Assembly: GCA_020744425.1 (NCBI GenBank)
Contig: JAGMUV010000005.1
Location: forward strand, 3,968,001 to 4,032,000
DNA length: 64,000 bases
Reading direction: 5' to 3'
From: Dactylonectria macrodidyma
Lineage: Eukaryota; Ascomycota; Sordariomycetes; Hypocreales; Nectriaceae
Shown here piece after piece: positions 1 to 10,760 of the stretch. Under the pieces are notes generated by a model. The model searched no databases. It was given only the letters and a program-made list of their open reading frames with translations, and was not told the origin of the DNA. Each line of letters begins with the position of its first letter. Position 1 is the stretch's first letter. A program made the position numbers and the translations under genes.

Positions 1-1295
1 CAGAGCCGGTGGTGAGCTCTGTTGTCTCAACATCCGCTGTTGACGTTCCTGAGTCCACTGTTCAGTCTTCGATCCCCGAGACAACTGTAGCTGCCCCAGG
101 AACTACTCTGACAGTTTCCGTGGGAAACCCGGGCGAGACGGGAGCTGCCAGCTCAACTGAAGCTCAAGTCTCATACTCTGCGCCTGTCTCCACGTCCGAG
201 GCGCAAGCGGCACCCTCCACCTCGTCTTCCCTGACGACCATCTCTGAAATCGTTGCCACTGGCGTTCCCAACACTGATGTCCCGAATGCCACCCCGATGC
301 CCACGGGAACAGCCACTGTGGACGCTGAGCGATACGCCAGCAACCTCGCCCAAGCCAAGGACCTAAACCAGGTGTATTCTGGCCTTACGTCGGCATCAGC
401 TTGCACTATCGGCCAGGCAGCATGCATCGACGGACAGTTCGCGCAATGTAGCGATGCTGGGACTTACACTCTGTCAACCTGTGGCAGCAATAGACAGTGC
501 TACGCACTTCCTATGACCACCAACAGGGGCGTCCGGCTGGGCTGCGAGGATGTGGACACGGCCGAGCAAATTCTAGGCGAAACCGGCAATGGCCAGGGGT
601 CGACTTCTGCAGCTGAGGAGCCCACATCCACGGTGGTTGTCGAGCAGCCAGCTTCGACATCTATGGCTGAAGAGCCAGCTACCACATCGAAGGCCGAGGA
701 GCATCACAACGTGCCTGTTGTAACGGTCACCCAAGTCGTTACTGTTGACGATGGTGCAGCTGCGCAGCCGACTTCTGAGCCTGTTGTTGAGGTGCCTTCT
801 TCCTCTACTCAAGAAGTCTCGGTTCCAATTTCATCGTCAGAGCCCTCGAGCGAGCAGCCTGTCGTCAGCCAACCTGCCCAGACGACTTCTGTGTATTCTG
901 CTCCTGAATCCTCCGCCCCTGCCTATGACGAGCCTGCAACCACCTCCGTGCCCGTGGTTGAGGTGCCGACTTCCTCTGCCGTACCCCCTGGCAGCACCAT
1001 CACCAAGTCTATTAAAGTGCCCAACCAAGGGGATTCTACCGTAACTTCGGAGGCGGAAGCAGAGCCTACACGATATTCGACCGTCAATCTTGTTCCTATT
1101 GTTAAGACCAAGACCGCTGCTAAGGAGGCCGTGGCCACGGAGGCGGCCGCTGAGGGCAAGGGGAGCTCCACGACGCAGGTCGTCGATGGAACACCCACGG
1201 TCTCAGTGTATCTTACCGTCACCGTGACGGAGGAAGATCACGCGACTGTGACAGTGACCGAGAAGGAGCGTGTCACAGTTGTAATTAATGCCTGA
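1..1295 (+). CDS. Secreted Ser/Thr-rich protein with a six-cysteine carbohydrate-binding-like module (5' partial)
   Basis: The frame (codons start at base 3) is open from the window edge to a TGA at 1293-1295, so the N-terminus and any signal peptide lie outside. The visible 431 residues are dominated by Ser, Thr, Pro, Val and Glu, as in heavily O-glycosylated cell-wall or extracellular fungal proteins. Around visible residues 130-185 sits a compact module with six cysteines (starting ACTIGQAAC and ending VRLGCED), spaced like the small cysteine-rich chitin-binding modules (CBM19-like) attached to fungal hydrolases and wall proteins; this assignment is by resemblance only. The C-terminal third repeats VTVT-type segments. 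A catalytic domain could lie upstream, outside the window. No hydrophobic GPI-type tail is visible at the end. Confidence 0.7.
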   Translation, partial: EPVVSSVVSTSAVDVPESTVQSSIPETTVAAPGTTLTVSVGNPGETGAASSTEAQVSYSAPVSTSEAQAAPSTSSSLTTISEIVATGVPNTDVPNATPMPTGTATVDAERYASNLAQAKDLNQVYSGLTSASACTIGQAACIDGQFAQCSDAGTYTLSTCGSNRQCYALPMTTNRGVRLGCEDVDTAEQILGETGNGQGSTSAAEEPTSTVVVEQPASTSMAEEPATTSKAEEHHNVPVVTVTQVVTVDDGAAAQPTSEPVVEVPSSSTQEVSVPISSSEPSSEQPVVSQPAQTTSVYSAPESSAPAYDEPATTSVPVVEVPTSSAVPPGSTITKSIKVPNQGDSTVTSEAEAEPTRYSTVNLVPIVKTKTAAKEAVATEAAAEGKGSSTTQVVDGTPTVSVYLTVTVTEEDHATVTVTEKERVTVVINA

Positions 1296-2105
1296 TGGGG
1301 TTGAGGAGAAGGCTGTGGTAATACCGAGGATTGTATTCTATGCTATTTTCAGGGGCGTTTATAGCCCGACCAAGAGTTTGTATCTGAATGTATCTATGTA
1401 ATGAGGAGGGGTGATATCTAGAAAGGAGCGAAAAAAGCAGAAAAGCATAAAAAAAAAGGAGTCAAAAGCCACTCAACAGTGGTGTACTTCAAGGCAGGAT
1501 ACAGGCTGAATTGGCTACGATGGGGAGAAAAGCAAGGTTTTTAGAACGCATTTGATCACATCGACAAAACCATAATAGACATGAACAATATTTGTTACCC
1601 AACGTTACCCAGAATCTACCGTTGTGATGTAATGCAAAAAGGTCCCTCTCAGGAGGTTTGTGTCTTTATTCCCCATTGCCATTGCCATTGCCGTCGGCAT
1701 TGCCTTGTGCCAATGCCAGTTCTATGCTTGCTCGCCCACCAGAGCATATTTCCCATGCTTTCCATGCTCCCATGCTCCCATGCCCCCATGCTCATGACCA
1801 TGCCCACATATACACCCGCGTGCATACTTCCCGGGCCGACCCTGTACTCCTACACTTGATCAACTTCCCTGAAGCGATCTTCTATCAAAGCTCGACGGGG
1901 AAATTACTCTACCGTTTGATGCGGCAAGAGTTGGATATAAACAAGAATACAAGAATGAGACAAAGGGAACCAAAAAAAACCATGATGGCCCACGATTGGG
2001 TATTGCAAAACGGCCTCAAGAGAAAACCCCTCCCAAAACCATAGATATGCTCAACCCCCAAAAACGCCTAACCAGACTTCGATGCTACTCCGATGCATGT
2101 TTTCC
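1296..2105. other. Convergent intergenic spacer
   Basis: This spacer lies between the 3' ends of the Ser/Thr-rich gene (+) and the phosphatase gene (-). It holds A-rich stretches just after the first stop and a block of CCATTG-type and CCATGCT-type short repeats at about 1673-1808. Short open frames here have no recognisable product. Confidence 0.6.
1673..1808. repeat. Imperfect short tandem repeats (CCATTG)n and (CCATGCTC)n
   Basis: CCATTG is repeated about four times near 1675-1712. A little further on, CCATGCT/CCCATGC units recur about six times near 1752-1806. The block lies in the spacer between two convergent 3' ends and does not fall in a supported coding region. Confidence 0.7.
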
Positions 2106-3580
2106 TCACCTTGCGATGCCCACGCCACCAACGTCAAGTCCAGGACCCGCGTCAAGGAACGGGTCTTCCACTTCAAGCCTCTTAGCCGCGGGCTCGCCGC
2201 TGTCCTCGGCGAGTCCATACTTGTCCTGCCATAGCTTGCACATGACTTGGTAAAGAAAGTGATACTGAGGCTTGCCCTGGACCATGCCGACGCGCTGTTC
2301 TCGGAGATAGTTCACGGTTTCGTAAATGAGATCGGGCCCTTGCAGAATTGGTGTGTCATAGTCCTCAAAGGCGCCAGATTCGAGCTCGCGCATGAGGTGC
2401 TCTAGAGTGATGAATGTACCGGTACGACCAACGCCGGCGCTGCAGTGAATAATGCGAGGGTTGGACGGCGCGCTGAGTTCGAGCGATAGCCGCATGAGCT
2501 CGAAGAAGCCGTCAAGGTCTTCGAGCTCCGGCACACCAAAGTCGGGCCACCTCTGGTAGAGAAGGTGCCAGACAACACGCGGCTTCTCCTCGCCTTCCAC
2601 ATGCAGAAGCAATTTGCGCTTTTCGATGGATCCATCGCAGAGCTCTTCGAAAGAATCGAGCGTAAGCTGGGCCTTCCAGTCATCGCCCCATGCGTTCTGC
2701 TCGTTGAGGTCCCAGGTGGGTTGCTCCTCATCGTCTGGGAAGTACTGGTGGCACTTGATGGCACCGCCTTCGCACATGGTGGTGAGCTGGACAATGACTG
2801 CAGGCGAGGAGAGCTGCTCTGCGATCATGCGCCAGACATAGCCGACGGAGGGTGGAGTCGGGCCTTGCATGGCGATGTAACGGAGCGGTAGCTTTCCAGG
2901 ATCGGATGGTGACTCGAGAGTAATATCGGAGGCGTTGACGTAGTCCAGCTCGTTTGCGGGAACCTGAAGTCGGACACGGTTGTGGTTCCAGGGTTTGATG
3001 TTGATGTACCGATCCATGACGCCCTTCTCCTCAGCATCGAGTTGCTTGTATGTCCCCCACTTGAAGCCCTCTTCCGCCTCGTGTTTGGTGCCCTCGAGGA
3101 CTCGGTCGCGTTCGGCCCACGTCAGTTCTTGGAATTTAAAGTCGATATCCGGGAGGGGGTTAGCATATTCCTAGTCTGGCGCATGGGGGCGATGGACAAA
3201 CCTTGCATGGTTGAGGCCAAGAAGGCAGGAATCTGGGGCATAACGCCGTGGCCATTCTTCATCCCAATGCCGTCCGCGGTGGCAGGCCGGCTCTTGATGC
3301 CTTCGAGGCTGACGATGGCGGGAGGAGGACTGGAAGGCCACTCTCCAGGGGGGCTCTCGCGAGCTCGTTTGGCAGAGGCACGTAGTCGGAAGTTGCGGAA
3401 AGCGGATTTCTTAGACGGCTTGACCGTAGGCTTCTGAGGCTGAAGCTGTTTCTGTTGGGTATTGGCAGCTTGAATCTCGGCGCTGGCAATGCTTTCGATG
3501 GTGTCGCTGCTGGAGCGCTCGATGGCTGTCTCGATAGTGGGATTCTTGGGTTTGCGACGGAACTTTGGGATCCTGTCCAT
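2106..3580 (-). CDS. Protein tyrosine phosphatase, classical non-receptor type (Pyp/Ptp1-like)
   Basis: The model has two exons, 3580-3202 and 3127-2106, giving 466 residues. The C-terminal domain is a classical phosphotyrosine phosphatase: the P-loop HCSAGVGRTGTF places the nucleophile at Cys355, and RWPDFGVPE (WPD loop) the general acid at Asp322. The N-terminal 125 residues are basic, Ser-rich and probably disordered. In yeasts such enzymes dephosphorylate stress and pheromone MAP kinases; the same role here is inference. The 74-nt intron has a GTTTGT donor and a GCTAAC branch point but needs an AAG acceptor. The nearer TAG acceptor breaks the frame, so this junction is the weakest part. 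I chose the ATG at 3580 (MDRIPKF...), although the frame stays open for 184 codons upstream (see findings). Confidence 0.88.
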
Positions 3581-5988
3581 GGTGGCGAAATGCGACGGAG
3601 GTGACGAGGCGGACGAGGCGGACGAGGCGGACGAGGAAGATGGAGAAGAGGATGAAAGGGTCAGGGCCGGCGCCGAGGAGAAGTAGGTGCGCAAACCTCG
3701 GAGGCGCGGCAAAGACGGAGGGTGACGCCGAGGGCGAGGAGATGAGAGCGAGGGTAAGGTCGAAACCGAAGGGGAGGGAGACGGAAGAATATTGTAGTGA
3801 GAGCCCTTGGCCCGGTGGAGGTTGAGCAGGGGTCGGGACCTCCTCAACAAGGGGGCGAAGCAGGCGTCTTTGTAGTAATCTTGGACGTTGGCGCTGTTAG
3901 ATAATATGGCGCAGCCGTCGCTGGCGAAATAGAGTACCTTTAGTGGGAGTGATGGAGTGCGACGAAGATGAGGAAGGATAAGGGTGGAGGGTGAAAAAGA
4001 ACGGGAGAGAGAGGGCGCTGGGTCGCTAAAGTACAGTCGTGATGGGCGAGATTCACGACCGGCGCAAAGTGGCGCATTCACGAGGCAAGGCCAGTCTGAT
4101 GCCGGCTGAGCTGTGATCAAGACTGCGATCACGAGGGCGAATCACAGCGGGTGACGGCGACGGCGACGACAGCGAGTGTGAAGGAGCGTTCGGTGGCAGC
4201 GACGGCGAAGGCGATGGCGATGGCGATACCTAAGAATGGCAGATCGTGATGGTGACCATCAACCTGGTCTCGGGGGTGTGCGGGCGTGGGGAAAGAGAGG
4301 GAGCCTGCAGACGTGGAATCCTGGCGAATCCTTGATCGTCCCTTGATCAGTGCTGGAGGCCCAACTTGGTAGATCTTGAATACCTAAGTGCGTGCCTGAT
4401 GGATTGGTGGGATGGATTTGAGATGCACCGAGCGCACGTGCTGCCCGATCCCGTGGTTCTGGTTCTGGGCAGGAACGATGCGACAAGTCACACAGAGGAT
4501 CTACAGGCAGGGGGTACCTAGAGGAAGCACAAAGGGCAGGTTCGTTGTAGACTCGTAGTTTCCCTGTGCGCGGTCCGGGGCAGGAGCAGAGCAGAACTCA
4601 GTGTACGAAGTAGGCAGGTTTAAAAATAAACTTCTATTGTGTCCAGCTTGTCGGGTGCTTGATGTTCTCCGTAAGGCAGGAGGGCGTCACCTTGTTCCCG
4701 TGGCTTGTCTCCGTGGCTTCCATGTCTCCGTGCTAGGCATGCAGGCAGGTGTGCTTTTTTCCCATTTATTTAGCTCGTTCTGGACAGGGCAGGAATGTGC
4801 GATGACGGACAGGAACACTTTTTAGACCGGAAAGTCGCTGCAATCTATTTTAGTCCCGGGACCCCTCCCCCCCCCCCCCCCCCCCCCCCCCCCGGCCAGC
4901 CAAGTTTGCCTCTGAATTACGTACCTTACGTATTCGTACATGTTCCCAATCCAGCATCAACAAAAAGCTGCCAAGCGTCAGGAACCAAACTGGTTCGTGG
5001 ATCATCTGTCTCCCGCTCCACGGTCCAATACGAATGCCAGACGACGAGCGCCGCATAAGATTGATTGGCTGTGTATCAGCATGTCGTTTCCGACTTTCCG
5101 CCCCTTATCCGCTGAGCCAGAGTTTCGCCTTGCCATGACCACTGCCCATCATCGCATGACCAGTTGTCCCGTAATATGGACTCCAGCATCTCTCCCATAA
5201 TACCCTCTCCCTAATACACAGTATCACTCTTCCCCGACATTCTCTGTTACACCTACTCCCACACCCTGGATTGCGCGGCCCTCGAATCATCGCCGACTTC
5301 GTGTTCTGTTGGCGCTAGTTACTTGGTGATGGAAATTCCTATTTTCATCGTGACGTGAGTTACCAGCCGAAACACTCTCGGCTGACCAATGCCCCCAACC
5401 GCTGCCAACGCAACCCGCTGATAATGGCTGTAAGAACAGATACCAAAATAGCTACGACACAAGTCAGTGGACAAATAAGGTCTACGTCTGAAACGGTGAG
5501 TCGCCTTAGGCTTGCAGATCTGCGACGCTTCGTCCGGGTCCCCTGTCGCCCCGGTTGGTGCCTCGTTGGTGCGAACCACGTGGCGCTTCTGTCACATTGA
5601 GATGCTAGATGCCACTTATTTTGTCATGTATCATATCTCATGAGCCGAATCTGTGATAAGTCTGACAAAGCCGTCATTCGAGAATTTCAGGACTCGCCGT
5701 TTTGAAACATGTAAGCTACGAGTGAGCCATTGCCATGAATAATCCGAGTCAATTTTGAGGGCTTTCCTTTGCCAAGAATTGGTACAATAAGAGTTGGATC
5801 GTTTCAGAATCCTAGCCAACGCCTCCCAAAACCCGTGGATAGATATTATTATCCTTCAGCTTATGCACATGGTGTCCCTCGCTTCGTATTGTAGATAAGC
5901 GTACATAGTATTTTACAGTTCGATCGGTGGATCCCTTTTCCGAGACAGTTTGCGCCCACGAGCTCGTCACCTCGTATTACCTGGCAGT
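3581..5988. other. Intergenic region: phosphatase leader/promoter and FMP25 3' flank
   Basis: On the minus strand, 3581-4230 is pyrimidine-rich with repeated GGCGAC/GGCGAT hexamers (plus-strand view, about 4150-4228) and GACGAGGCG triplicates near 3604-3640, as expected of a long fungal 5' leader. A 27-base C tract lies at 4867-4893. The rest, to the 3' end of the FMP25-like gene, holds no open frame I can support. Confidence 0.6.
4867..4893. repeat. Homopolymer C27 tract
   Basis: An uninterrupted run of 27 C residues follows CCCGGGACCCCT. It lies in noncoding DNA about 1.3 kb upstream of the phosphatase start. Length is likely to vary and to be inaccurate in the assembly. Confidence 0.9.
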
Positions 5989-7779
5989 CTATACAGCAGA
6001 GTATACTGCCGTGACGTACCTGCCGCATTCGACCTTTTGCTCTAGTGTCACCTTGCGACCCTTGCCCCCGTCTAGGCGAATCGTCGTCCGCGGAGTCACA
6101 CAAAGCCGATGGAATCCGGTTTGCTCGTCTTTGATAGCATTGGGATCCGCGTCCAAGGCCCCGATGTATGTGGGAGCGTTGATGTTGGTCCGCTTGCCAG
6201 TGCCCAACTGATAGTGTTCGTTGCCACCCCAAAACATAACATCTGCGCCCCAGTTAATTGCGTTTTCGCTTCCCTTGCCTGACACGGATGTCTCGGTGAG
6301 GTTGTCCATCACGGCCGAGCAGTGCGTGGTGCCAATAGACAGAGACTTGAGCTTGATTGGGCACATCTTGTTTGTCTTTTCGTCAAACTCGAACAGAGAC
6401 GAAAGCGTCTTGACTTTAGTTGGCCTAGGCGACACATGCGTCCACCGTCCCGTGCCTAGAGTTCCATAAACGCCTTGACCAAGAGCCCAAAGATCCGAGG
6501 TAAGCTGAGGAACGTTTGCCTTTGGGGCTTCGTGGCTCACACGCGCCTTCGCATCAACAGTAAAGAAAGTGGTGGATCCACCAGCTGCGATAGATGTCAC
6601 CGTAGGAATCAAACCGCGGCTCCCGTAGAGATTATTGGTGGCCATCAATGTCGGGGACTCAGTCGAGTGCAGGCCAAACTCAGTATCGAAACCAAGCTGC
6701 CCAAAGGCGTTATCACCAAAGGTGAAGATTTTGCCGGTCTTGTCCAGAACCGCCGAGTGATAATCACCAGCGGCAATTTGACTGACCTCAAAACCTTTCA
6801 AACCGGTAATCTCATGGGGTTGATCATACGGGCCCTTGGGCCGACTGGCCCAGCTAAGCCCTGGGATGCCCATCTGTCCCTTGGATGGAAATTCCAACGC
6901 ACTAGCAGCCGCGGAGAAGACGCGTCCCTTGGACGTGAGCATGAGGCAGTGCTCCTCGCCGGCGCTGATATCCGTGACAGTCTCACCTCGTCCGAGGCCC
7001 GAGGGAGTAAGGTTGCGGAAGCTAATGCTTTCCTTTCCGATACTGCCCCAAAGAGACCAAGAGCTCTTCGGCTGTTCTTCCTTTAGCCCGCTCTCTAAGT
7101 CATCACGGGAGGAGGGGATTGAGTAGACATTTCCCTTCCGAGAAAGGGCAATGATTCGATCCAATGACACGTCAATCTTGACAATGTCCTTGCCCGTCAA
7201 CGTGGGCACGGGTGTTGGGTCGTCCTTGGAGAAGCCGAGACCCCATTGCACCAAGTCGCCCTTCTCAGTGACTGCTGCACCAAACGCCTGGGTGAGCTTC
7301 AGATCTCGAAAAATTTGGTCGTTAAAGTAGGCGATGCGGCGAGGCGTCTTGACGTATTTCTCATTGGAGTTGGGGTCGATGACTTTGGCAATGTTGGAGC
7401 CCCACGCATAGATGCCGGGATGCTCCCAGCTATTCTTGACCTGAACATGCTGCGAACTGAGCAGGTCGCGATTCTCCTCCTTTGACGTGGCCTGTTTGCG
7501 AGGTTTCTCAAACTGAATTTCTGCCTTTGCCACGGACTTCTCCACGGGCCTCTCGGGCTCAGACTTAGACCCGAACTGCTCCATCATGATGGGATACAAG
7601 TACGCTCCGGCCGTGGCTCCGCCTATAATAGTTGCGGCGAGGACGACTTTACTTCCTCCTCCTTGACGGGGAGCGTTGCTGCTGGCATATCGGGCCCAGT
7701 GCCGTTGAGCCCCGATGATGGATCGGTGAGCTTGAGCCCGGACGGCAGCTCGCCGGAGTGCGATCTGGGGAGCGCTCAT
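5989..7779 (-). CDS. FMP25: Mitochondrial RCC1-repeat protein, FMP25 family
   Basis: A single exon of 596 residues. The first about 40 residues are rich in Arg/Ala/Ser with almost no acidic residues, a mitochondrial presequence, followed by one hydrophobic segment (about 44-62, VVLAATIIGGATAGAYLYP). The remainder contains RCC1-type blade repeats with the recurrent pattern W-G-x-G-x-x-G, for example WGLGFSKDD, TFGDNAFGQLG, ALGQGVYGTLG and FWGGNEHYQLG. This is the layout of yeast Fmp25, an inner-membrane protein needed for complex III assembly; that role is carried over from the family. The last residues (CGRYVTAVYS) complete a blade. A GTACGT in the final codons (6014-6019, minus strand) looks like a splice donor, but the read-through makes a normal repeat end. 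The gene is divergent from COG3 across 461 bp. Confidence 0.85.
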   Translation of the reverse strand: MSAPQIALRRAAVRAQAHRSIIGAQRHWARYASSNAPRQGGGSKVVLAATIIGGATAGAYLYPIMMEQFGSKSEPERPVEKSVAKAEIQFEKPRKQATSKEENRDLLSSQHVQVKNSWEHPGIYAWGSNIAKVIDPNSNEKYVKTPRRIAYFNDQIFRDLKLTQAFGAAVTEKGDLVQWGLGFSKDDPTPVPTLTGKDIVKIDVSLDRIIALSRKGNVYSIPSSRDDLESGLKEEQPKSSWSLWGSIGKESISFRNLTPSGLGRGETVTDISAGEEHCLMLTSKGRVFSAAASALEFPSKGQMGIPGLSWASRPKGPYDQPHEITGLKGFEVSQIAAGDYHSAVLDKTGKIFTFGDNAFGQLGFDTEFGLHSTESPTLMATNNLYGSRGLIPTVTSIAAGGSTTFFTVDAKARVSHEAPKANVPQLTSDLWALGQGVYGTLGTGRWTHVSPRPTKVKTLSSLFEFDEKTNKMCPIKLKSLSIGTTHCSAVMDNLTETSVSGKGSENAINWGADVMFWGGNEHYQLGTGKRTNINAPTYIGALDADPNAIKDEQTGFHRLCVTPRTTIRLDGGKGRKVTLEQKVECGRYVTAVYSAV

Positions 7780-8240
7780 GATCTTGAATCAATTCGGGAA
7801 ATGAGGGCTGGCTTATAAGAAATTGCTTGTCATTGAGAGAGCTGCAATTCTTCGAGAATCGCCTTCCCTTGGAGTTGAATGGTGATGAATGGATGGTGAG
7901 GTCATACAGATCATGGCCTTCAGCAAACTGGATCTAGATCTAGTTGGGTCAGCAAAATTCTGTGGACTGTGGCAGGCCCATTGAAGAGCGCAAGCCACAC
8001 TTGTGCATTGCGTGCACTGTGCTGCGCCACATATCCCGTTAAGCCGCTAGGGTGGGTCACAATGTGCATCCGCGGGGGGAAGGAGGCACGGAGCCCTCCC
8101 TACCCTTGTCCCTGTCCCGCCATCGGCGGTTCGGAGCACATGTCTCCGGCCAACCTCCAACGGCTTGTTGCGTGGCTTCTAGAAGTCCCAGCGAATTCGA
8201 GCTCGCCTTGAGCTTCAAGCTAGGAGCTTCTTCCGACACC
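7780..8240. promoter_or_regulatory. Bidirectional promoter region of FMP25-like and COG3
   Basis: A 461-bp spacer separates two divergent start codons, so both genes must be controlled from here or from neighbouring coding DNA. I see no convincing TATA box or known-factor cluster. The part near COG3 is C-rich. Confidence 0.6.
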
Positions 8241-10760
8241 ATGTACGAAGACTCGTGGTACAACTTCGTGCCCGAGATCACGAGCAAGAAGGGCCCAACA
8301 AGCAGCCAGAGCCATGGTCACCGCCGTAAGGAGTCGTTGCTCCTGCAACCCATCGTTCGTTCTACCTTTCGGCCCGCACCCCACCTATGCGACACACTGA
8401 AGCTCACCATGATTGTCGCAGGGAACGGGAACAGTTTCCGACATCGTCGTCCCCATGCCAAACGTCTATGAGGATATCGAGAACACCAACACACCGCCCG
8501 ACGCAGCAGTAATCCGCCGCGCGGGCTCCTGCTCCGACTTCCACCACCTTGTCTCAGTGCGGCCGTCCAAAGACGCAAGGCTGCAGCGCAGGAAGACGGA
8601 CAGGTGGAACAGAGCATGGGAAGCTTTAGATCTCCCCAATTCTAGTGTCGAGCTCGAACGCGCTGGAGGTCTTGAAGACAACAAGCTTGAATCATACGAC
8701 GAGCAATTGCTGGACGCAAGTCAACGAGAATACCTGTAGGCAACGACTGAGATGGGAAGCGGCTTGCGACCCTGAGTTTCGCTGACGACTTCTAGTTTAT
8801 ATCAAGACCAACTCACACTCACAGAACGTCATCTTGACGGACTCATCGACGACGCCAATGCGACCCTGAAGCTCCTCACCTCCCTCTCCCACTCATTCCA
8901 GTCCGTCGAAGCCCAGACATCGACCTTCCAATCGCAATGCGAAGACCTGCTCAAAGAACAGAGGCGGCTTGAGGCCCTGGCTGATGATGTTGGGACCGAC
9001 CTACACTACTATGCGTATCTCGACAATGCTACGAGGCGCCTCAATGCCCCTGGTGCGAGTCGCTTGGTTGACGACGATTCATTCGGAGAGATGGTTGAGA
9101 ACATTGATGCCTGCATCGTGTTTATGGAAAAACATGTAAGGACACCGATGTTGTTAGAGATGCACCCACTCATCCATCTTTGCAGGAAACCTACCGCGAT
9201 CGCGATACCTTCCTTGCCCGATACAACGCGCTGCTCACAAAGGCTCTCCATCTTCTCGAGCATGGATACAAGACCCGTTTGGAAAGCGTGTCTCCTGATA
9301 TTTCTCGACAAATTGTGGCCACGAAATCAGATTCGGCGCGTCACGCTCTGGCCTATGGCCGTTTCCAGGAGATGATGCTCGACTCTTACGGTTTAATACC
9401 CAATGTTCGCCAAGTTGTCCGTCGCGCGTACGACTTTTATGGTAAACGAGTTGATTCTTGTACCAACTTTGAGACGTATGCGAATACTGCGAAGAACATC
9501 TTCTACACTCACTTAACAACTCGCGATCGGGATTTGAAGGTGATGACACAGGCCGACATTCAAGAGTTTCAAAAAGAGGTCAAGAGTCTCTCCGCCGAAA
9601 CAGCATCACGAAATTTCATCAAGCTGTGCTTCGAACGCATGTACAACGAAGAAGGTCTGTTCCTTAGGCTGTTTGACGTAGAGCCAATGTGGAACACAGC
9701 ACCGGACTCTGTCTTCCAATCCATCAAGGCTATCAACACCAGCATCAACCACCCTGGTAATATGACATCCATGGTGACGAATCTCCAACCTATTCTACAT
9801 GCCGCGTCTCTGCAAATAACTTGCAATGTTGTTGGATGGCTAGCGAATGAGTACTTTGGAACCGAGTTCGAGGAGGTTGAGTCACCTTACTTCTCGAAGT
9901 GCAAACAGTACACTTCACAGTTGCTTGTTCACCACCTCTGGCCATTGACGGATGCTGCGTTCGAAGTTGAGGTTACCAAGTCGATAACCAAGGCTGCGGC
10001 CCCGGATACCTCGCTAAAGATCGGCCCCGTAGTGGGGGGAGTTGCGTCGTCTAACGCTCATCCGTTGGTGAAACAGGCAATCAAGTTGTTGTCCATGTAC
10101 GAACATTGCATGCCCAAGGAGAGAGCGGTAAGTTGGTTTGAATTGGCGTCCAAGGCTTCGCTAATCCCGTGTTAGGCAAAGAACAACGCTGTTGTCTTCA
10201 AAATTGTACGAGAAACGATTCAAGTTCTCCAACGGGCAGAAGCAAGGATCAAGTATCTCAAGTCGGGCCCCGACGCAGATCTTTTCATGGTCAAAAACTT
10301 GCTCATTGTCAAAAACGAATTGGTGTCGCTGGAAATTGGCGACATCAGGAACCAGGCTACATCCATGCAGCACTTTAGTGTCATCTGGGACACGCTCAGC
10401 CCACAGAACTGGGTTGGGTTCATCTCTAACATCATTGGGGGATCGCTCTGGTCACGAGGGACTCCTTCAGTGACAGCCAAGACGCTGACGGTGGAGGACA
10501 TGAACGAGCAATTAGATGAGCTGCTCCGACATTCGATCTACGCCTTCACCCAGCGTTGGGGCACCCTGATGACGGATTCGCGCAACAGGAAGACTGGGGT
10601 CAAGCCCATCGCAAAGGTGGAGACGGAGCTACAGACGATCCTGCAGACAGCGTTCAGCAACCAACCCGAGGTGGTGGGGAAGCTGAAGGAGGCTATTGAG
10701 CAGCATGCTCAAGCGCAAAGAGAGGCTAAAGACAGCAAGCAGGGTGTTAGGCGGTACTGA
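8241..10760 (+). CDS. COG3: Conserved oligomeric Golgi complex subunit 3 (Sec34 family)
   Basis: Five exons: 8241-8325, 8435-8735, 8796-9135, 9186-10127 and 10176-10760, giving 750 residues in phase throughout. Introns use GTAAGG, GTAGGC, GTAAGG and GTAAGT donors and normal YAG acceptors. After a short Ser-rich N-terminus the protein has a predicted coiled coil (LYQDQLTLTERHLDGLIDD), then the Sec34 signature region (ENIDACIVFMEKH, followed by FLARYNALLTKALHLLEHG). A long helical C-terminal part is typical of CATCHR tethers. COG3 belongs to lobe A of the COG complex, which tethers retrograde vesicles inside the Golgi and so maintains glycosyltransferase localisation. The first intron's acceptor (AACAG, 8430-8434) is chosen by phase, because an earlier CAG at 8418-8420 shifts the frame. 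Confidence 0.88.

Noticed and set aside
6014..6019. GTACGT donor in the last codons of the FMP25-like gene
   Set aside because: Reading through gives a normal RCC1 blade end (CGRYVTAVY) and a stop within a few codons. No better downstream exon was seen.
8413..8434. Using the nearer CAG acceptor (8418-8420) for COG3 intron 1
   Set aside because: It shifts the frame relative to exon 1. The AACAG at 8430-8434 is the one that keeps the frame and makes the total coding length divisible by three.
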